64,000 nt of DNA from Micromonospora sp. BL4 (lineage in GTDB: Bacteria > Actinomycetota > Actinomycetes > Mycobacteriales > Micromonosporaceae): the NCBI RefSeq assembly GCF_003667505.1, contig NZ_RCVJ01000075.1, positions 1 through 64,000 of the forward strand, read 5' to 3'. The position numbers and the translations under genes were made by a program. Below the pieces are notes generated by a model. That model had not been told where the DNA came from and did no database searches. It saw nothing but the letters and a program-made list of their open reading frames with translations. How positions within the stretch are numbered: position 1 is the stretch's first letter; each line of letters starts with the position of its first letter. Below, in pieces: positions 11,307 through 19,591 of the stretch.

Positions 11307-11882
11307 CTAGCTCCGTCTGCGCCCGACGACCCGCCTGAGGGTCAGGTAGGCGACCCCTCCGGCCAGGACCCAGGGCGCGGCGACGATGATCGGGTCGAGC
11401 GGGTGGTGCACGCGGTCCACCCGCCTGCCGCGCAGCCGCGACGCGAGCCCGTGATGGCTGAACTCGCTCAGGACGCCGGTCTCGGTGAGCGGGTTGTCGG
11501 GGTGGCGGGACAGGAACGACCCGACGGTGCTCTCCACCGCGTCCACCCGGTCCGCCGCGAGCAGGAGCAGCCAGTGGGCGGCGCGGCCCTCGCTGTACCG
11601 GCGGTAGGAGTAGCGGCGGATCATCCCGGACAGGCCCTTCGGTGGGCACGAGGTCCCGAAGACCGGGGTGAGGAACTTGTGCTCGATCGACCTCTCCCGC
11701 GGCCACTTCTCGGGCTGCCGGTCGGGGAACTCCCAGTGTGCGCCGTTGAGGTTCGGGTCGAACCGCTCCTTCGGCACCGAGGGTCGGTCCTTCGGGTCCA
11801 GGTCGGCGCCCCACCCGGGAATCCGGGCACGCAGCTCGTCGCTGGATTCGGCCAGTTTCGGCTTGTCCGGTGTGTAGGGCAT
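11307..11882 (-). CDS. Hypothetical protein with C-terminal membrane segment
   Basis: Not recognised. The 191-residue protein is hydrophilic and rich in Pro, Trp, Arg and Lys in its first 110 residues (RIPGWGADLDPKDRPSVPKE, AHWEFPDRQPEKWPRE), contains a Cys (GTSCPPKGLSG), then a helical part ending in one hydrophobic segment (PIIVAAPWVLAGGVAYLTL) and a basic tail RRVVGRRRS, suggesting a tail-anchored inner-membrane protein facing the cytoplasm. It begins 19 bases after the zinc alcohol dehydrogenase and is surely in its operon. This dehydrogenase-plus-tail-anchored pairing may mean a membrane-associated redox step, but that is a guess. Confidence 0.65.
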   Translation of the reverse strand: MPYTPDKPKLAESSDELRARIPGWGADLDPKDRPSVPKERFDPNLNGAHWEFPDRQPEKWPRERSIEHKFLTPVFGTSCPPKGLSGMIRRYSYRRYSEGRAAHWLLLLAADRVDAVESTVGSFLSRHPDNPLTETGVLSEFSHHGLASRLRGRRVDRVHHPLDPIIVAAPWVLAGGVAYLTLRRVVGRRRS

Positions 11883-11901
11883 CGTCGGGCTCCCGGTCAG
11901 G

Positions 11902-13050
11902 TCAGGCGGCGTTCGGAATGATGAGCGGCTTGATGCAGCCGTCGAGCTTGGCGGAGAAGATGTGGTAGGCCTCGGCGATGTGCTCCAGCGGGATCCGGTG
12001 GGTCACGATGTCGCTGGGCTTGAGGTAGCCGTTGCGGATGTGCTCGAACAGGCGCGGCCACTGCCGCTTCACCGGGCACTGGTTCATCCGGAGGGTCAGT
12101 CCCTTGTTCAGCGCGTCGCCGAACTTGACGGCGCTGAACATCGGCCCGTACGCGCCCAGCACGGAGACCGTGCCGCCCTTGCGGACCGAGTCGATCGCCC
12201 AGTTGAGGGCGACGGGGGAGCCGCCCTGGAGCTTCAGCTTCGCGGCGGTGACGTGCTGGAGGAAGTTGCCGTCCGCCTCAGCTCCGACGGCGTCGATGGC
12301 CACGTCGGCGCCCAGGTGATCGGTGATCTTCTTCATCTGCACGACGATGTCGTCGTACTCCGCGAAGTTGTAGGTCTCGGCGTGGGCGAACGAGGCCGCC
12401 TTCTCCAGCCGGTAGTCGAGATGGTCGATGACGATGACCCGGCCGGCGCCCATCAGCCAGGCCGACTTGGCGGCGTACAGACCGACCGGCCCGGCACCGA
12501 AGACCACGACCACGTCACCCTCGACGATGTCGCCCAGCTGCGCCCCGAAGTACCCGGTGGCCAGCGCGTCGGTGAGCAGGACGGCGTCGTCGTCGTCCAT
12601 CCACTCGGGGATCGGACTCGGGCCGACGTCGGCGAACGGCACCCGGACGTACTCGGCCTGACCGCCGTCGTAGCCGCCGCAGGTGTGTGAGTAGCCGTAG
12701 ATGCCGCCCACGGCGGTGGCGTTGGGGTTGACGTTGTGGCAGTTGCTGAACAGCCCCCGAGCGCAGAAGAAGCACGACCCGCAGTACACGTTGAAGGGAA
12801 CCATCACCCGGTCACCGGGCTTGACGTTCCGCACCGACGGACCCACCTCGTCGATCACGCCGATGAACTCGTGACCGAAGGTCATCCCGACCCGGGTGTC
12901 GGGCATCATCCCGTGATACAGGTGCAGGTCCGACCCGCAGATCGCGGCGCGCGTCACTCGTACGATCGCGTCGTTGGGGTGCTCGATGACGGGACGGTCC
13001 TTCTCCTCCACCCGGAGGCGGTACGGACCGCGGTAGACCATTGCTCGCAT
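11902..13050 (-). CDS. Zinc-dependent alcohol (formaldehyde-type) dehydrogenase
   Basis: Medium-chain NAD(P)-dependent dehydrogenase of the FdhA/threonine-dehydrogenase-like group. Catalytic zinc ligands are visible in AAICGSDLHLYHG and GHEFIGVIDEVG; the structural zinc loop is complete (YCGSCFFCARGLFSNC, four Cys). The Rossmann motif is VVVFGAGPVGLYAA. The 382-residue length and the GYDGGQAEYVRVPFAD segment match glutathione-independent formaldehyde dehydrogenase-like enzymes, though the substrate cannot be fixed from sequence. ATG 13050 has AGGAGG six bases upstream. First gene of a two-gene operon with the tail-anchored protein downstream. Confidence 0.9.
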   Translation of the reverse strand: MRAMVYRGPYRLRVEEKDRPVIEHPNDAIVRVTRAAICGSDLHLYHGMMPDTRVGMTFGHEFIGVIDEVGPSVRNVKPGDRVMVPFNVYCGSCFFCARGLFSNCHNVNPNATAVGGIYGYSHTCGGYDGGQAEYVRVPFADVGPSPIPEWMDDDDAVLLTDALATGYFGAQLGDIVEGDVVVVFGAGPVGLYAAKSAWLMGAGRVIVIDHLDYRLEKAASFAHAETYNFAEYDDIVVQMKKITDHLGADVAIDAVGAEADGNFLQHVTAAKLKLQGGSPVALNWAIDSVRKGGTVSVLGAYGPMFSAVKFGDALNKGLTLRMNQCPVKRQWPRLFEHIRNGYLKPSDIVTHRIPLEHIAEAYHIFSAKLDGCIKPLIIPNAA

Positions 13051-13201
13051 TCGATGCCTCCTGGACCAGTGCGTCGACGGACGACTTGCCCCGGTACCGC
13101 CCGAAGCACTGAAATCCCTACCCCCGCGGTCCGAGGGCAAACCGCGACCCGGCGCCGGGGCGACACCGACGGTGTCGTCCGGTCGCCCCCGGCGCCGGCC
13201 G

Positions 13202-13384
13202 TCAGTCGGCGCTGTCGGTGTCGGCCACGCGGTCGGCCGGCGCCTCGCTGATCGGGTGGCCCGTGTCGTCCACCATCCCCGGCGCCATGCTGCCGCCGTG
13301 CGCATCCTGCGCCGCCCGCTTCGCCGCCGCGTCCTGCGGCACCCCGGTACGGTCGCCGTCGCGGTGCTGTTCCCGCTCACTCAT
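13202..13384 (-). CDS. Small hydrophilic hypothetical protein
   Basis: A 60-residue, highly polar protein (MSEREQHRDGDRTGVPQDAA at the start, APGMVDDTGHPISEAPADRV later) with no hydrophobic core; likely intrinsically disordered. ATG 13384 is preceded by GGAGGGG at 8 bases, which supports translation. No family recognised. Confidence 0.5.
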   Translation of the reverse strand: MSEREQHRDGDRTGVPQDAAAKRAAQDAHGGSMAPGMVDDTGHPISEAPADRVADTDSAD

Positions 13385-13494
13385 CCGGTGCGCCCCTCCC
13401 TCGGTCCTGCACAGCGGCGGTACCCCGGCGACCGGCGTGGAAACCGGACCGGCCAACCGGGCCACGACCGGCGGCTCCTCGGTGTCCCACCGGA

Positions 13495-14289
13495 TCAAGC
13501 CCCGCCCAGATCGGTGCAGTGGGCGATCGTCGCGTCGTCCGCCGCCACCGCGTCGCGCGCCTCCGCCTGCCGGACTCGACGGATGATCTCGGCGGGTCCG
13601 TTCGACGCGAGGACGGCCAGGACGCCTGGCCAGTCGGCGAGCCGGAACCGGTCCACCACGCGGCTGGCTCCATTGCTGAGCAGGACGGCGCCGGCCAGCT
13701 CGGAGACCGGACAGTTGCCGGTGATGGCCTCCTCCGCCGCCCGCGGGTCGTCCTTGGCCACCCAGAAGCCGCCCGGTTGGTTCCGGTTGGCGCGCAGGTC
13801 CCGCAGGATCCGGTGGTACTCGTCGCTGTCCGCGACGACGGCCTCCAGCGCGGCCTCGTACGACCGGCTGATGATCACCTCCCGTGGATCGGTGACGACG
13901 AGGGGCGCGTCAGCCGCTCTGTCGAGCACGACGACCGAGTCGCCGAGCACCAGGTGCTCGAAGACGTCGTCGGACCGGCGCAGGATGGCCACGGTCGCCG
14001 ACGGGCTGATGGGATCGGCGACGTCACAGGTGCCCCGGTGATCGTCCGTCACCTGCTCGATGGCGTCGGCGAGCAGCGCCGGAAGACTGCGGTCCCGCGC
14101 GACGGACAGGAGGCTGAGGAGGCGGCCGCCGAGGCGGTTGGCGTACCAGGCCACCCCGTGCCGGCAGACCGATTCGGCGCCGGGAATGCCGGCGCCGTCG
14201 ATCAGCACCGCCCCCGTGGGTACGGCGCCGGTGAAGTCCTCGTTCACGCGGCCGGGCCGTGCCGCGGCGCTCGCCATCGTCACCCGCAT
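13495..14289 (-). CDS. PP2C-like phosphatase domain protein, degenerate
   Basis: The 264-residue protein follows the PP2C fold order: PGRVNEDFTGAVPTGAVLIDGAG resembles the NED...DG metal motif, then ISPSATVAILRR, HLVLGDSVVVLD and LLSNGASRVVDRF, which in active enzymes reads LLSDG. The Asp-to-Asn change there and the absence of a clear final DN motif suggest weak or altered metal binding, so it may be a pseudophosphatase or use another ligand set. ATG 14289 gives MRVTMASAAARPG; 23 further codons upstream are possible. Ser/Thr phosphatase is inferred only. Confidence 0.65.
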   Translation of the reverse strand: MRVTMASAAARPGRVNEDFTGAVPTGAVLIDGAGIPGAESVCRHGVAWYANRLGGRLLSLLSVARDRSLPALLADAIEQVTDDHRGTCDVADPISPSATVAILRRSDDVFEHLVLGDSVVVLDRAADAPLVVTDPREVIISRSYEAALEAVVADSDEYHRILRDLRANRNQPGGFWVAKDDPRAAEEAITGNCPVSELAGAVLLSNGASRVVDRFRLADWPGVLAVLASNGPAEIIRRVRQAEARDAVAADDATIAHCTDLGGA

Positions 14290-14399
14290 GTCCCGCGCCG
14301 CCCTTCCACCGACCGGTGCCTCGACATCAACGACCGCCGACGCGCCCGCCGCGCCCACCTCCGCCGCGCGGACGCGTCGGGCTCGCCCGATCAGCGACG

Positions 14400-14744
14400 C
14401 TACAGACCGTGGGCTTGACGGAGTCCGGCAGCCATCTGCGACGAGCTGTGGTCGGCTCCGACCCCGGCGACCAGGATCACCTCGCCGGCGAGGTGCCTTG
14501 TCCGCAGCGTCTTGATCTCCTGGTAGGCGCCGGAGCGGTACCAGGAGCGGGCCTTGGCCAGGTCGGGAAATTCGATGATCACTACGTCACCCGGCCAGTC
14601 GCCTTCCAGGACGTCGATGATTCCGCCGTGCACGATGAACCGGCCCTCGAAGGGTGTGAGGGTGGACTGAATGCGCTCCAGGTACTCCAGCACGTCGGCG
14701 TGGACGGGTGCCTTACGCAGGTGTGCGAGCGCGTACGCCGTCAT
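14400..14744 (-). CDS. DUF1330-type small protein
   Basis: 114 residues of the dimeric ferredoxin-like alpha/beta-barrel group represented by DUF1330: MTAYALAHLRKAPVHADVLE, HGGIIDVLEGDWPGDVVIIE, FPDLAKARSWYRSGAYQEIK. The conserved GDWPGDVVIIEFPDLAKAR-like core is characteristic of the family. Function is unknown; the family tends to sit near small oxidoreductases and SnoaL proteins, as here. ATG 14744 follows CGGAG. Likely co-transcribed with the SnoaL-like gene upstream, 59 bp away. Confidence 0.8.
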   Translation of the reverse strand: MTAYALAHLRKAPVHADVLEYLERIQSTLTPFEGRFIVHGGIIDVLEGDWPGDVVIIEFPDLAKARSWYRSGAYQEIKTLRTRHLAGEVILVAGVGADHSSSQMAAGLRQAHGL

Positions 14745-14803
14745 GGGTCTCCGTTCGGGTCGGACCCGGCTCTCGGGGCCGGTGGTGGGACAGCGGGAGG
14801 TTC

Positions 14804-15172
14804 TCAGGCCGCTGGGAGTCGGTCCAGGAAGCCCAGCACCTGGGTCAGACGCCCGTTCCCGTCGGTGACGACGACGTCGAAGCCGACGATCGGCGCCTCG
14901 ACACCGTCCGGCCCGAGCTCCCAGGTGAAGCGCGCCTGGTTGTGGTGGCCGTCGACCGGCCCGGCCAACCGGAACGTCATGCCGGGGAACTGGTTCTGCA
15001 CGGCGGCGATCGTCGCGTCGAGCGCGTCCCGGCCCTCGGCGACGGTCAGCGGGTCGATGTAGCGGCCCTCGGGGGCCCACAGGTCGTCGATGTCCCGGCG
15101 CCGCCTGCCCGGGTCGGTCTCGTTCCAGACCGCGATGTAGCGCTCGGCCAACTCGTCGAATGTGGTCGTCAT
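14804..15172 (-). CDS. SnoaL-like (NTF2 fold) protein
   Basis: A 122-residue single-domain protein of the NTF2/SnoaL-like superfamily: FDELAERYIAVWNETDPGRR at the start, DLWAPEGRYIDPLTVAEGRD, then a beta-sheet half (MTFRLAGPVDGHHNQARFTW) ending GFDVVVTDGNGRLTQVLGF. Such cone-shaped proteins act as isomerases, hydrolases or binding proteins; the substrate cannot be told. ATG 15172 follows AGGAGAG. It is divergent from the MmyB-like regulator, a frequently seen arrangement in which the regulator controls the neighbouring small enzyme. Confidence 0.82.
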   Translation of the reverse strand: MTTTFDELAERYIAVWNETDPGRRRRDIDDLWAPEGRYIDPLTVAEGRDALDATIAAVQNQFPGMTFRLAGPVDGHHNQARFTWELGPDGVEAPIVGFDVVVTDGNGRLTQVLGFLDRLPAA

Positions 15173-15244
15173 GGATCTCTCCTCGTTCGCCGGAGGTCGT
15201 TGCGTCTGGAGGAGATGATTTCCGGCGTGCCGGCCGGCTGTCGA

Positions 15245-15288
15245 TTACGTCGCAGGTAATGGCCTGTGCGACGGTGCGGTCCTAGGGT
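15245..15288 (+). promoter_or_regulatory. Promoter with possible operator for the MmyB-like regulator
   Basis: TAGGGT (15283-15288) is a typical actinobacterial -10 box placed 7 bases before the GTG start, so the transcript is probably leaderless. TTAC-N7-GTAA (15245-15259) lies around the -35 position in the divergent intergenic region and could be the regulator's own site. Confidence 0.4.
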
Positions 15289-15295
15289 CGATGGC

Positions 15296-16120
15296 GTGAC
15301 GACCATGACCAGGCCGGGGCGACCAGTGGGGGAGTTGCTGCGTGACTGGCGCCGAACTCGCGGGATGAGTCAGCTCGACCTGTCGATCGAGGCGGGGGTG
15401 TCGGCCCGGCATCTGAGCTTCGTCGAGACCGGGCGATCCCGGCCCAGCCCGGAACTGATCCTGCGGCTGGCGGAGCAGCTCGAGATGCCCCTGGCGGAGC
15501 GCAACACGATGCTGCTCGCCGGCGGCTACGCGCCCGCCTACCCCAGCCACGAGCTGAGCGATCCGGAACTGGCGCCGGTACGCTCCGCCGTACGGCAGAT
15601 CCTCGACGGGCACTGCCCGTACCCGGCGGTCCTCGTCGACCAGCATTGGCATCTCGTCGACGCCAACCCCGCGGTCGCCCTGTTCACCGCCGGCGCGCCG
15701 CCCCACCTCGTCACCCCACCGATCAATGTGCTGCGGCTCAGCCTGCACCCCGACGGCATGGCGCCGCGAATCCTCAATCTGCCCGAATGGCGCGCCCACC
15801 TGCTCAACCGGCTGCGCCAGCAGGCCGCGACGACCAACGACCCGGTGCTGTACGACCTGCACGAGGAGCTTCGCGGCTATCCGGGCGACGACGCCCACGC
15901 GGCGCCGATCAGCGATGCCCTCTCGCGCGTCGTCATTCCGCTCCGGTACCGCCACAACGACCAGGCGCTGTCCTTCGTCAGCACCACGACCCTCTTCGGC
16001 ACTCCGCTGGATGTCACCGTGTCCGGGCTGGCCATCGAGGCGTTCTTCCCGGCCGACCCGGCGACCACCGAAACGCTGCACACCCTCGCCACACCCGGCG
16101 CGCGTCCGTCGCCGCGCTGA
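15296..16120 (+). CDS. MmyB-like XRE transcriptional regulator
   Basis: Helix-turn-helix regulator: an N-terminal XRE domain (VGELLRDWRRTRGMSQLDLS, RHLSFVETGRSRPSPELI) followed by the MmyB-like PAS-type ligand domain (VLVDQHWHLVDANPAVALF, then HPDGMAPRILN). This two-part build is shared by many actinobacterial regulators that bind fatty-acid-like ligands. GTG 15296 is chosen because a TAGGGT -10 box lies just upstream, indicating a leaderless message; ATG 15305 is the other option. Expected target: the divergent SnoaL/DUF1330 pair. Confidence 0.88.
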   Translation: MTTMTRPGRPVGELLRDWRRTRGMSQLDLSIEAGVSARHLSFVETGRSRPSPELILRLAEQLEMPLAERNTMLLAGGYAPAYPSHELSDPELAPVRSAVRQILDGHCPYPAVLVDQHWHLVDANPAVALFTAGAPPHLVTPPINVLRLSLHPDGMAPRILNLPEWRAHLLNRLRQQAATTNDPVLYDLHEELRGYPGDDAHAAPISDALSRVVIPLRYRHNDQALSFVSTTTLFGTPLDVTVSGLAIEAFFPADPATTETLHTLATPGARPSPR

Positions 16121-16255
16121 TCGTGCGGCGCCGACACCGACGCGTGCCCCGGCCGGGTGGCCGGCCGCGACACGCGACGGCGTCGACAACGGTCCTACGT
16201 CCGCGCCTCCGGTCTGCGCGAACGCCGCGCCGATGAGGTCGCCTGTGGCAAAAGG

Positions 16256-18499
16256 TCAGCTACCCGGCCGGTAGCGTCGCTCGACATGACCCTTGAGGTC
16301 CTCCGGGTAGAAGTAGACGGGCCGGAGGTTCCCGCTCGCGTAGCGTTCGACCTGGTCGTTGAAGTGCGGCGAGTCCGGGTGGCCGCTCGCGCCGCCCGCC
16401 GTCACGGCCCAGGCGCGTAGCCTCGGCCCGAACTCCACGACCGCCACGAAGCTGTTGCCGCTGGTGCCGTAGTAGCGCTTCGTTCCCGGGTAGCGCCTCG
16501 CCCCGAACGAGGCGAGTGAGCCCCACTGCGCGGAGGTGAAGGGCACCGGGCTGCTCGGCTTGGCGTCGTCGAACGTCTGGACGATCGCGCCGTCGTTGCG
16601 CTGGAAGCGGTTGATCTCGCCCCACGGCACCTGCCAGCTGCCGAAGTCCTGCGTCAACCGCCCCGCCGCGGCTTCGAGCGCCGTGAGCCGCTGCTCGTCG
16701 GTGGCGCCCTCGGCCAGGTAGTCCCACATCGACATGCCCGCGTCCCGTGCCGCCTGAGCCAGGGGCGCCCAGAGCGCCTCGCCCCAGAACACCGCCAGCG
16801 ACGTCGCGGTCGACTGCGCGCCCCAGCGGTAGTCCCAGCCGCGCAGCAGGCCGATGGGGCCGGCGAGGGTGGCCTTCTGCTGGTTGCCCGCGGGGAGTTC
16901 GTCCCAGGCCGCGACCAGCCCGGGCACGAGCCGGGCGAAGGCGGTGAGGTAGGTGTCGAAGGCCGCTGCGATGAGCGTCTGCGGGGTGAAGTCGTCCCGC
17001 GCGCTGAGCACCCGGATCGCCTGCGGTCCGCGTGGGTTCTCCCCGGCCTGGTCGAAGTAGCGCGGATAGTCGGCGGCGTCGGGGCTGTCCGGGCCGGCCG
17101 CGGTCCACGGCCAGTTGTTCGTGTTGAACGCCCAGCCGTTTCTCGGATTCACCGCCTGCGGGAGACTCCGGAGGCTGTGCAGCCCACGCCAGTCGGTGGC
17201 CGGGTCGCTGCCGTCGACGGGCCTGCGGTAGTCGAAGCGATCGTCGCGCACCGGCATGAACTGCGGCACCAGGAAGGCGACCTCACCCTTGGAGTCCGCG
17301 AAGAGCGTGTTGTTCGAGCTGTTGGCCTTGAGGCCCGCCACCTGGATGAAGTCCGCGTAGTCCCGGGTCTTGGTGCGCAGGAAGCTCTGCTGCAGCGCCT
17401 CGACGGGCCGGTTCATCAGCGCGAACGCGATCCACTTGCCGTCCGCCTCCCGGACGATCGGACCGTGGTGCGTGGCAAGGGTGGCGAAGCTGCGCCGAGC
17501 GCGCCCGCCATCGGCCGTGCGGTACGACAGCGTGATCGTCTTCGTCCGCACCGGCCGCAGCGCGTTGCCGTAGCGGTAGGAGTGCCGCCCATCCGCGCCG
17601 GTCACGATCGTCTCGGCGAACTCGTCGACGTTGTCCACGCCGCTCGACGTATGCATCCAGCCGGTGTTCGCGTTGAAGCCCTGGTAGATGAAGAACTGCC
17701 CCCAGGTGGCCGCGCCGTACGCGTCGAGCCCTTCCCGGCTCGTCACGTGCTGCTCGGAGCGGAAGAAGAAGCTGGTGTGCGGGTTGATCAGCAGCAACGC
17801 GTGGCCGTTGCGCGTGTGGCTCGGCGCGATCGCCATGCCGTTCGAGCCGCTGGGCTCGCGGAACAGCAGCCCGCGCTCCTCATCGGTCATCGGCACCGAG
17901 CGCCCGCTGTAGAAGGCTTCGAGCTGGCTGAGTGGCACCCGCTCGATGTCGCCGCCGATGCTGCCCTCGGAGAAGCTCAACGGCATCCACGGCTCGAACC
18001 GCCTGATCACACGCGGCTGCACCTCGGCGTGGGTCGCGAGGTAGTAGTTGAGGCCGTCGGCCCAGGCCTGCATCAGCTTGCGCAGCCAGGACGGGCAGTG
18101 CGCGTAGTCCCGCTTGAGCGCGGAGGGGTCGACGTACAACCGCTGGCGCAGGTCCTGCCAGATGGCGCTCTCGCCCTCGGCCTCGGCGAGGCGACCGAGG
18201 CTCACCAGGTAGTTTCGCTCGATCCGGTTGAAGTCGTCCTCGGCCTGGGCGTACATCATCCCGAACACCGCGTCGGCGTCGGTCCTGCCCACCACGTGCG
18301 GGATGCCCCAGTCATCCCGGGTGATCGTGACGTGCGCGGCCTGCCTGCGCCAGCGGGCGACGTCGGGCGCGGTCCGCGCGGGAGCGGCGGCGGCGCCGGA
18401 TGGCAGCCCCGCCGCGACCACCGTGGCTCCAGCGGCCAGTCCGGCGGCTCCGCCCAGCACGCGGCGCCGGCTCAGCCCTTCGTTCTGCGGGTGGTTCAT
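16256..18499 (-). CDS. Tat-exported penicillin-acylase-family Ntn hydrolase
   Basis: Exported N-terminal-nucleophile amidohydrolase. The first 40 residues are a Tat signal (SRRRVLGGAAGLAAGATVVA). The alpha chain begins HVTITRDDWGIPHVVGRTDA, a strongly conserved family start. A spacer precedes EPSGSNGMAIAPSHTRNGHA, where the Ser of GSN becomes the catalytic N-terminus of the beta chain after self-cleavage. 747 residues is the family norm. Relatives hydrolyse acylated homoserine lactones, aculeacin or other lipid amides; penicillin is only the family name. ATG 18499 (MNHPQNEG) is chosen over 28 earlier codons because the Tat motif then sits normally. Confidence 0.9.
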   Translation of the reverse strand: MNHPQNEGLSRRRVLGGAAGLAAGATVVAAGLPSGAAAAPARTAPDVARWRRQAAHVTITRDDWGIPHVVGRTDADAVFGMMYAQAEDDFNRIERNYLVSLGRLAEAEGESAIWQDLRQRLYVDPSALKRDYAHCPSWLRKLMQAWADGLNYYLATHAEVQPRVIRRFEPWMPLSFSEGSIGGDIERVPLSQLEAFYSGRSVPMTDEERGLLFREPSGSNGMAIAPSHTRNGHALLLINPHTSFFFRSEQHVTSREGLDAYGAATWGQFFIYQGFNANTGWMHTSSGVDNVDEFAETIVTGADGRHSYRYGNALRPVRTKTITLSYRTADGGRARRSFATLATHHGPIVREADGKWIAFALMNRPVEALQQSFLRTKTRDYADFIQVAGLKANSSNNTLFADSKGEVAFLVPQFMPVRDDRFDYRRPVDGSDPATDWRGLHSLRSLPQAVNPRNGWAFNTNNWPWTAAGPDSPDAADYPRYFDQAGENPRGPQAIRVLSARDDFTPQTLIAAAFDTYLTAFARLVPGLVAAWDELPAGNQQKATLAGPIGLLRGWDYRWGAQSTATSLAVFWGEALWAPLAQAARDAGMSMWDYLAEGATDEQRLTALEAAAGRLTQDFGSWQVPWGEINRFQRNDGAIVQTFDDAKPSSPVPFTSAQWGSLASFGARRYPGTKRYYGTSGNSFVAVVEFGPRLRAWAVTAGGASGHPDSPHFNDQVERYASGNLRPVYFYPEDLKGHVERRYRPGS

Positions 18500-18931
18500 G
18501 AATGGGTCCACCTTTCTCGGGGGTGCGGGGGGTCGTGCCGAGGTGCCCGATCGCGCGGCGGGGACCGCTCCCGAGTTACGCAACGGCTGCTCGTGCCCCG
18601 GGTGGACGCGCCCCGCACGTCGAGGGCAGGGCCGCTCCTCGTTGCGCCGCCGCGCCGGCTGCGGGAATCACCGCTGCCCGCGCGGCGGCGCCCGCCACCC
18701 GTACCCCGATGTCTCGGGGCAATGGACGGGTCGCGGGTTTCGAACACTCGCCGGTCGGTCCCTACCGGATAGACGCGGTCGTGGCGCCGACCGGGTCGCG
18801 GCCGTTCGGCCACCGCCTGGCAACGATCATCGCCGCCTCCCGGGTCGCTTGGTGATCAACCTTCTCCAAGATGACTACCACTCGTTCTGCGGCGCGGCAA
18901 TAGACACCGGTCGTGCGGTCGACCTCGCCGG
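18500..18931. other. 432-bp region without a recognisable gene
   Basis: Lies upstream of the acylase gene and downstream of the DUF6223-like gene, both on the minus strand. Both strands were read; short open frames here are Arg/Pro/Gly-rich and have no family sequence or convincing ribosome-binding site. It presumably contains the acylase promoter, but no clear -10/-35 pair was found. Confidence 0.5.
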
Positions 18932-19375
18932 TCAGCCGGTGCGGCGGGCGCGGGCCAGAGCCAGGCCACCGAGAACCATGGCGATCAGGCCCACCACCAG
19001 GGCCACATAGGCCCCGGCTCGCCCGTTGCCGGTGCCGATGCCACTGTCGGAGGTGGCCACGACCAGGCCGCCGAGGGCGATGCCGATCAGCCCCACCGCC
19101 AGGGTGATCGCGGCTCCGAGTCGCCCCTGTCCGGTGCCGATACGACTGGTGGGGCGGGCCAGGGCCAGCCCACCGATGACCACGCCGGCCAGCCCCAGCA
19201 GGGCGCCCACGGATGCCCCGAGGCGCCCGGCACTCATGGTGCCCACATCTGCGGCGACCGGTTGACCGGAGACGTGTGCGGCGGCCGGCGCGGCGAGCCC
19301 GAGGGCTCCGGTCACGGCGGCTCCGGTCGAGGCAAGTACACGTCGGACCGACGTCAGGGCTGTTGATCGACTCAT
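18932..19375 (-). CDS. DUF6223-like membrane protein
   Basis: 147 residues: an N-terminal signal-like segment (VLASTGAAVTGALGLAAPAA) with a likely cut after AAA/AH, then three hydrophobic segments in near-repeats: LGASVGALLGLAGVVIGGLA, LGAAITLAVGLIGIALGGLV and AYVALVVGLIAMVLGGLALA. The repeated GGLALAR/GGLVVA endings with GIGTG linkers (RIGTGQGR, GIGTGNGR) indicate internal triplication of a helix unit. Length and pattern resemble actinobacterial DUF6223 proteins; function unknown. ATG 19375 has GGAG six bases upstream. Confidence 0.7.
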   Translation of the reverse strand: MSRSTALTSVRRVLASTGAAVTGALGLAAPAAAHVSGQPVAADVGTMSAGRLGASVGALLGLAGVVIGGLALARPTSRIGTGQGRLGAAITLAVGLIGIALGGLVVATSDSGIGTGNGRAGAYVALVVGLIAMVLGGLALARARRTG

Positions 19376-19591
19376 GTTCCGCTCCTCGTTGGTGCTCTCG
19401 TCAGGAGCTTGAGCATGTCGCCGGGAGCGCCGCCGGTCGTCCCGCAGCGGGACGCTCTTCGCGCTGCCGCCGGTGGCCCACCCGCCTGCCGCGGATGCGG
19501 CAGACGCGGCGACGGTACTGCGGGTGCGGTAGGCGGACGCTCCTCCGCGAGCAGGAGTCGCACCGCGGCGACATCGGGCTATGGTGCGCGC

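Noticed and set aside
16256..18499. Penicillin acylase-family gene considered as beta-lactam resistance.
   Set aside because: The family acts on many acyl amides, and no beta-lactam genes are nearby; resistance cannot be claimed.
18496..18813. Minus-strand frame in the 432-bp gap upstream of the acylase.
   Set aside because: Arg-rich shadow composition, no start signal, no family sequence.
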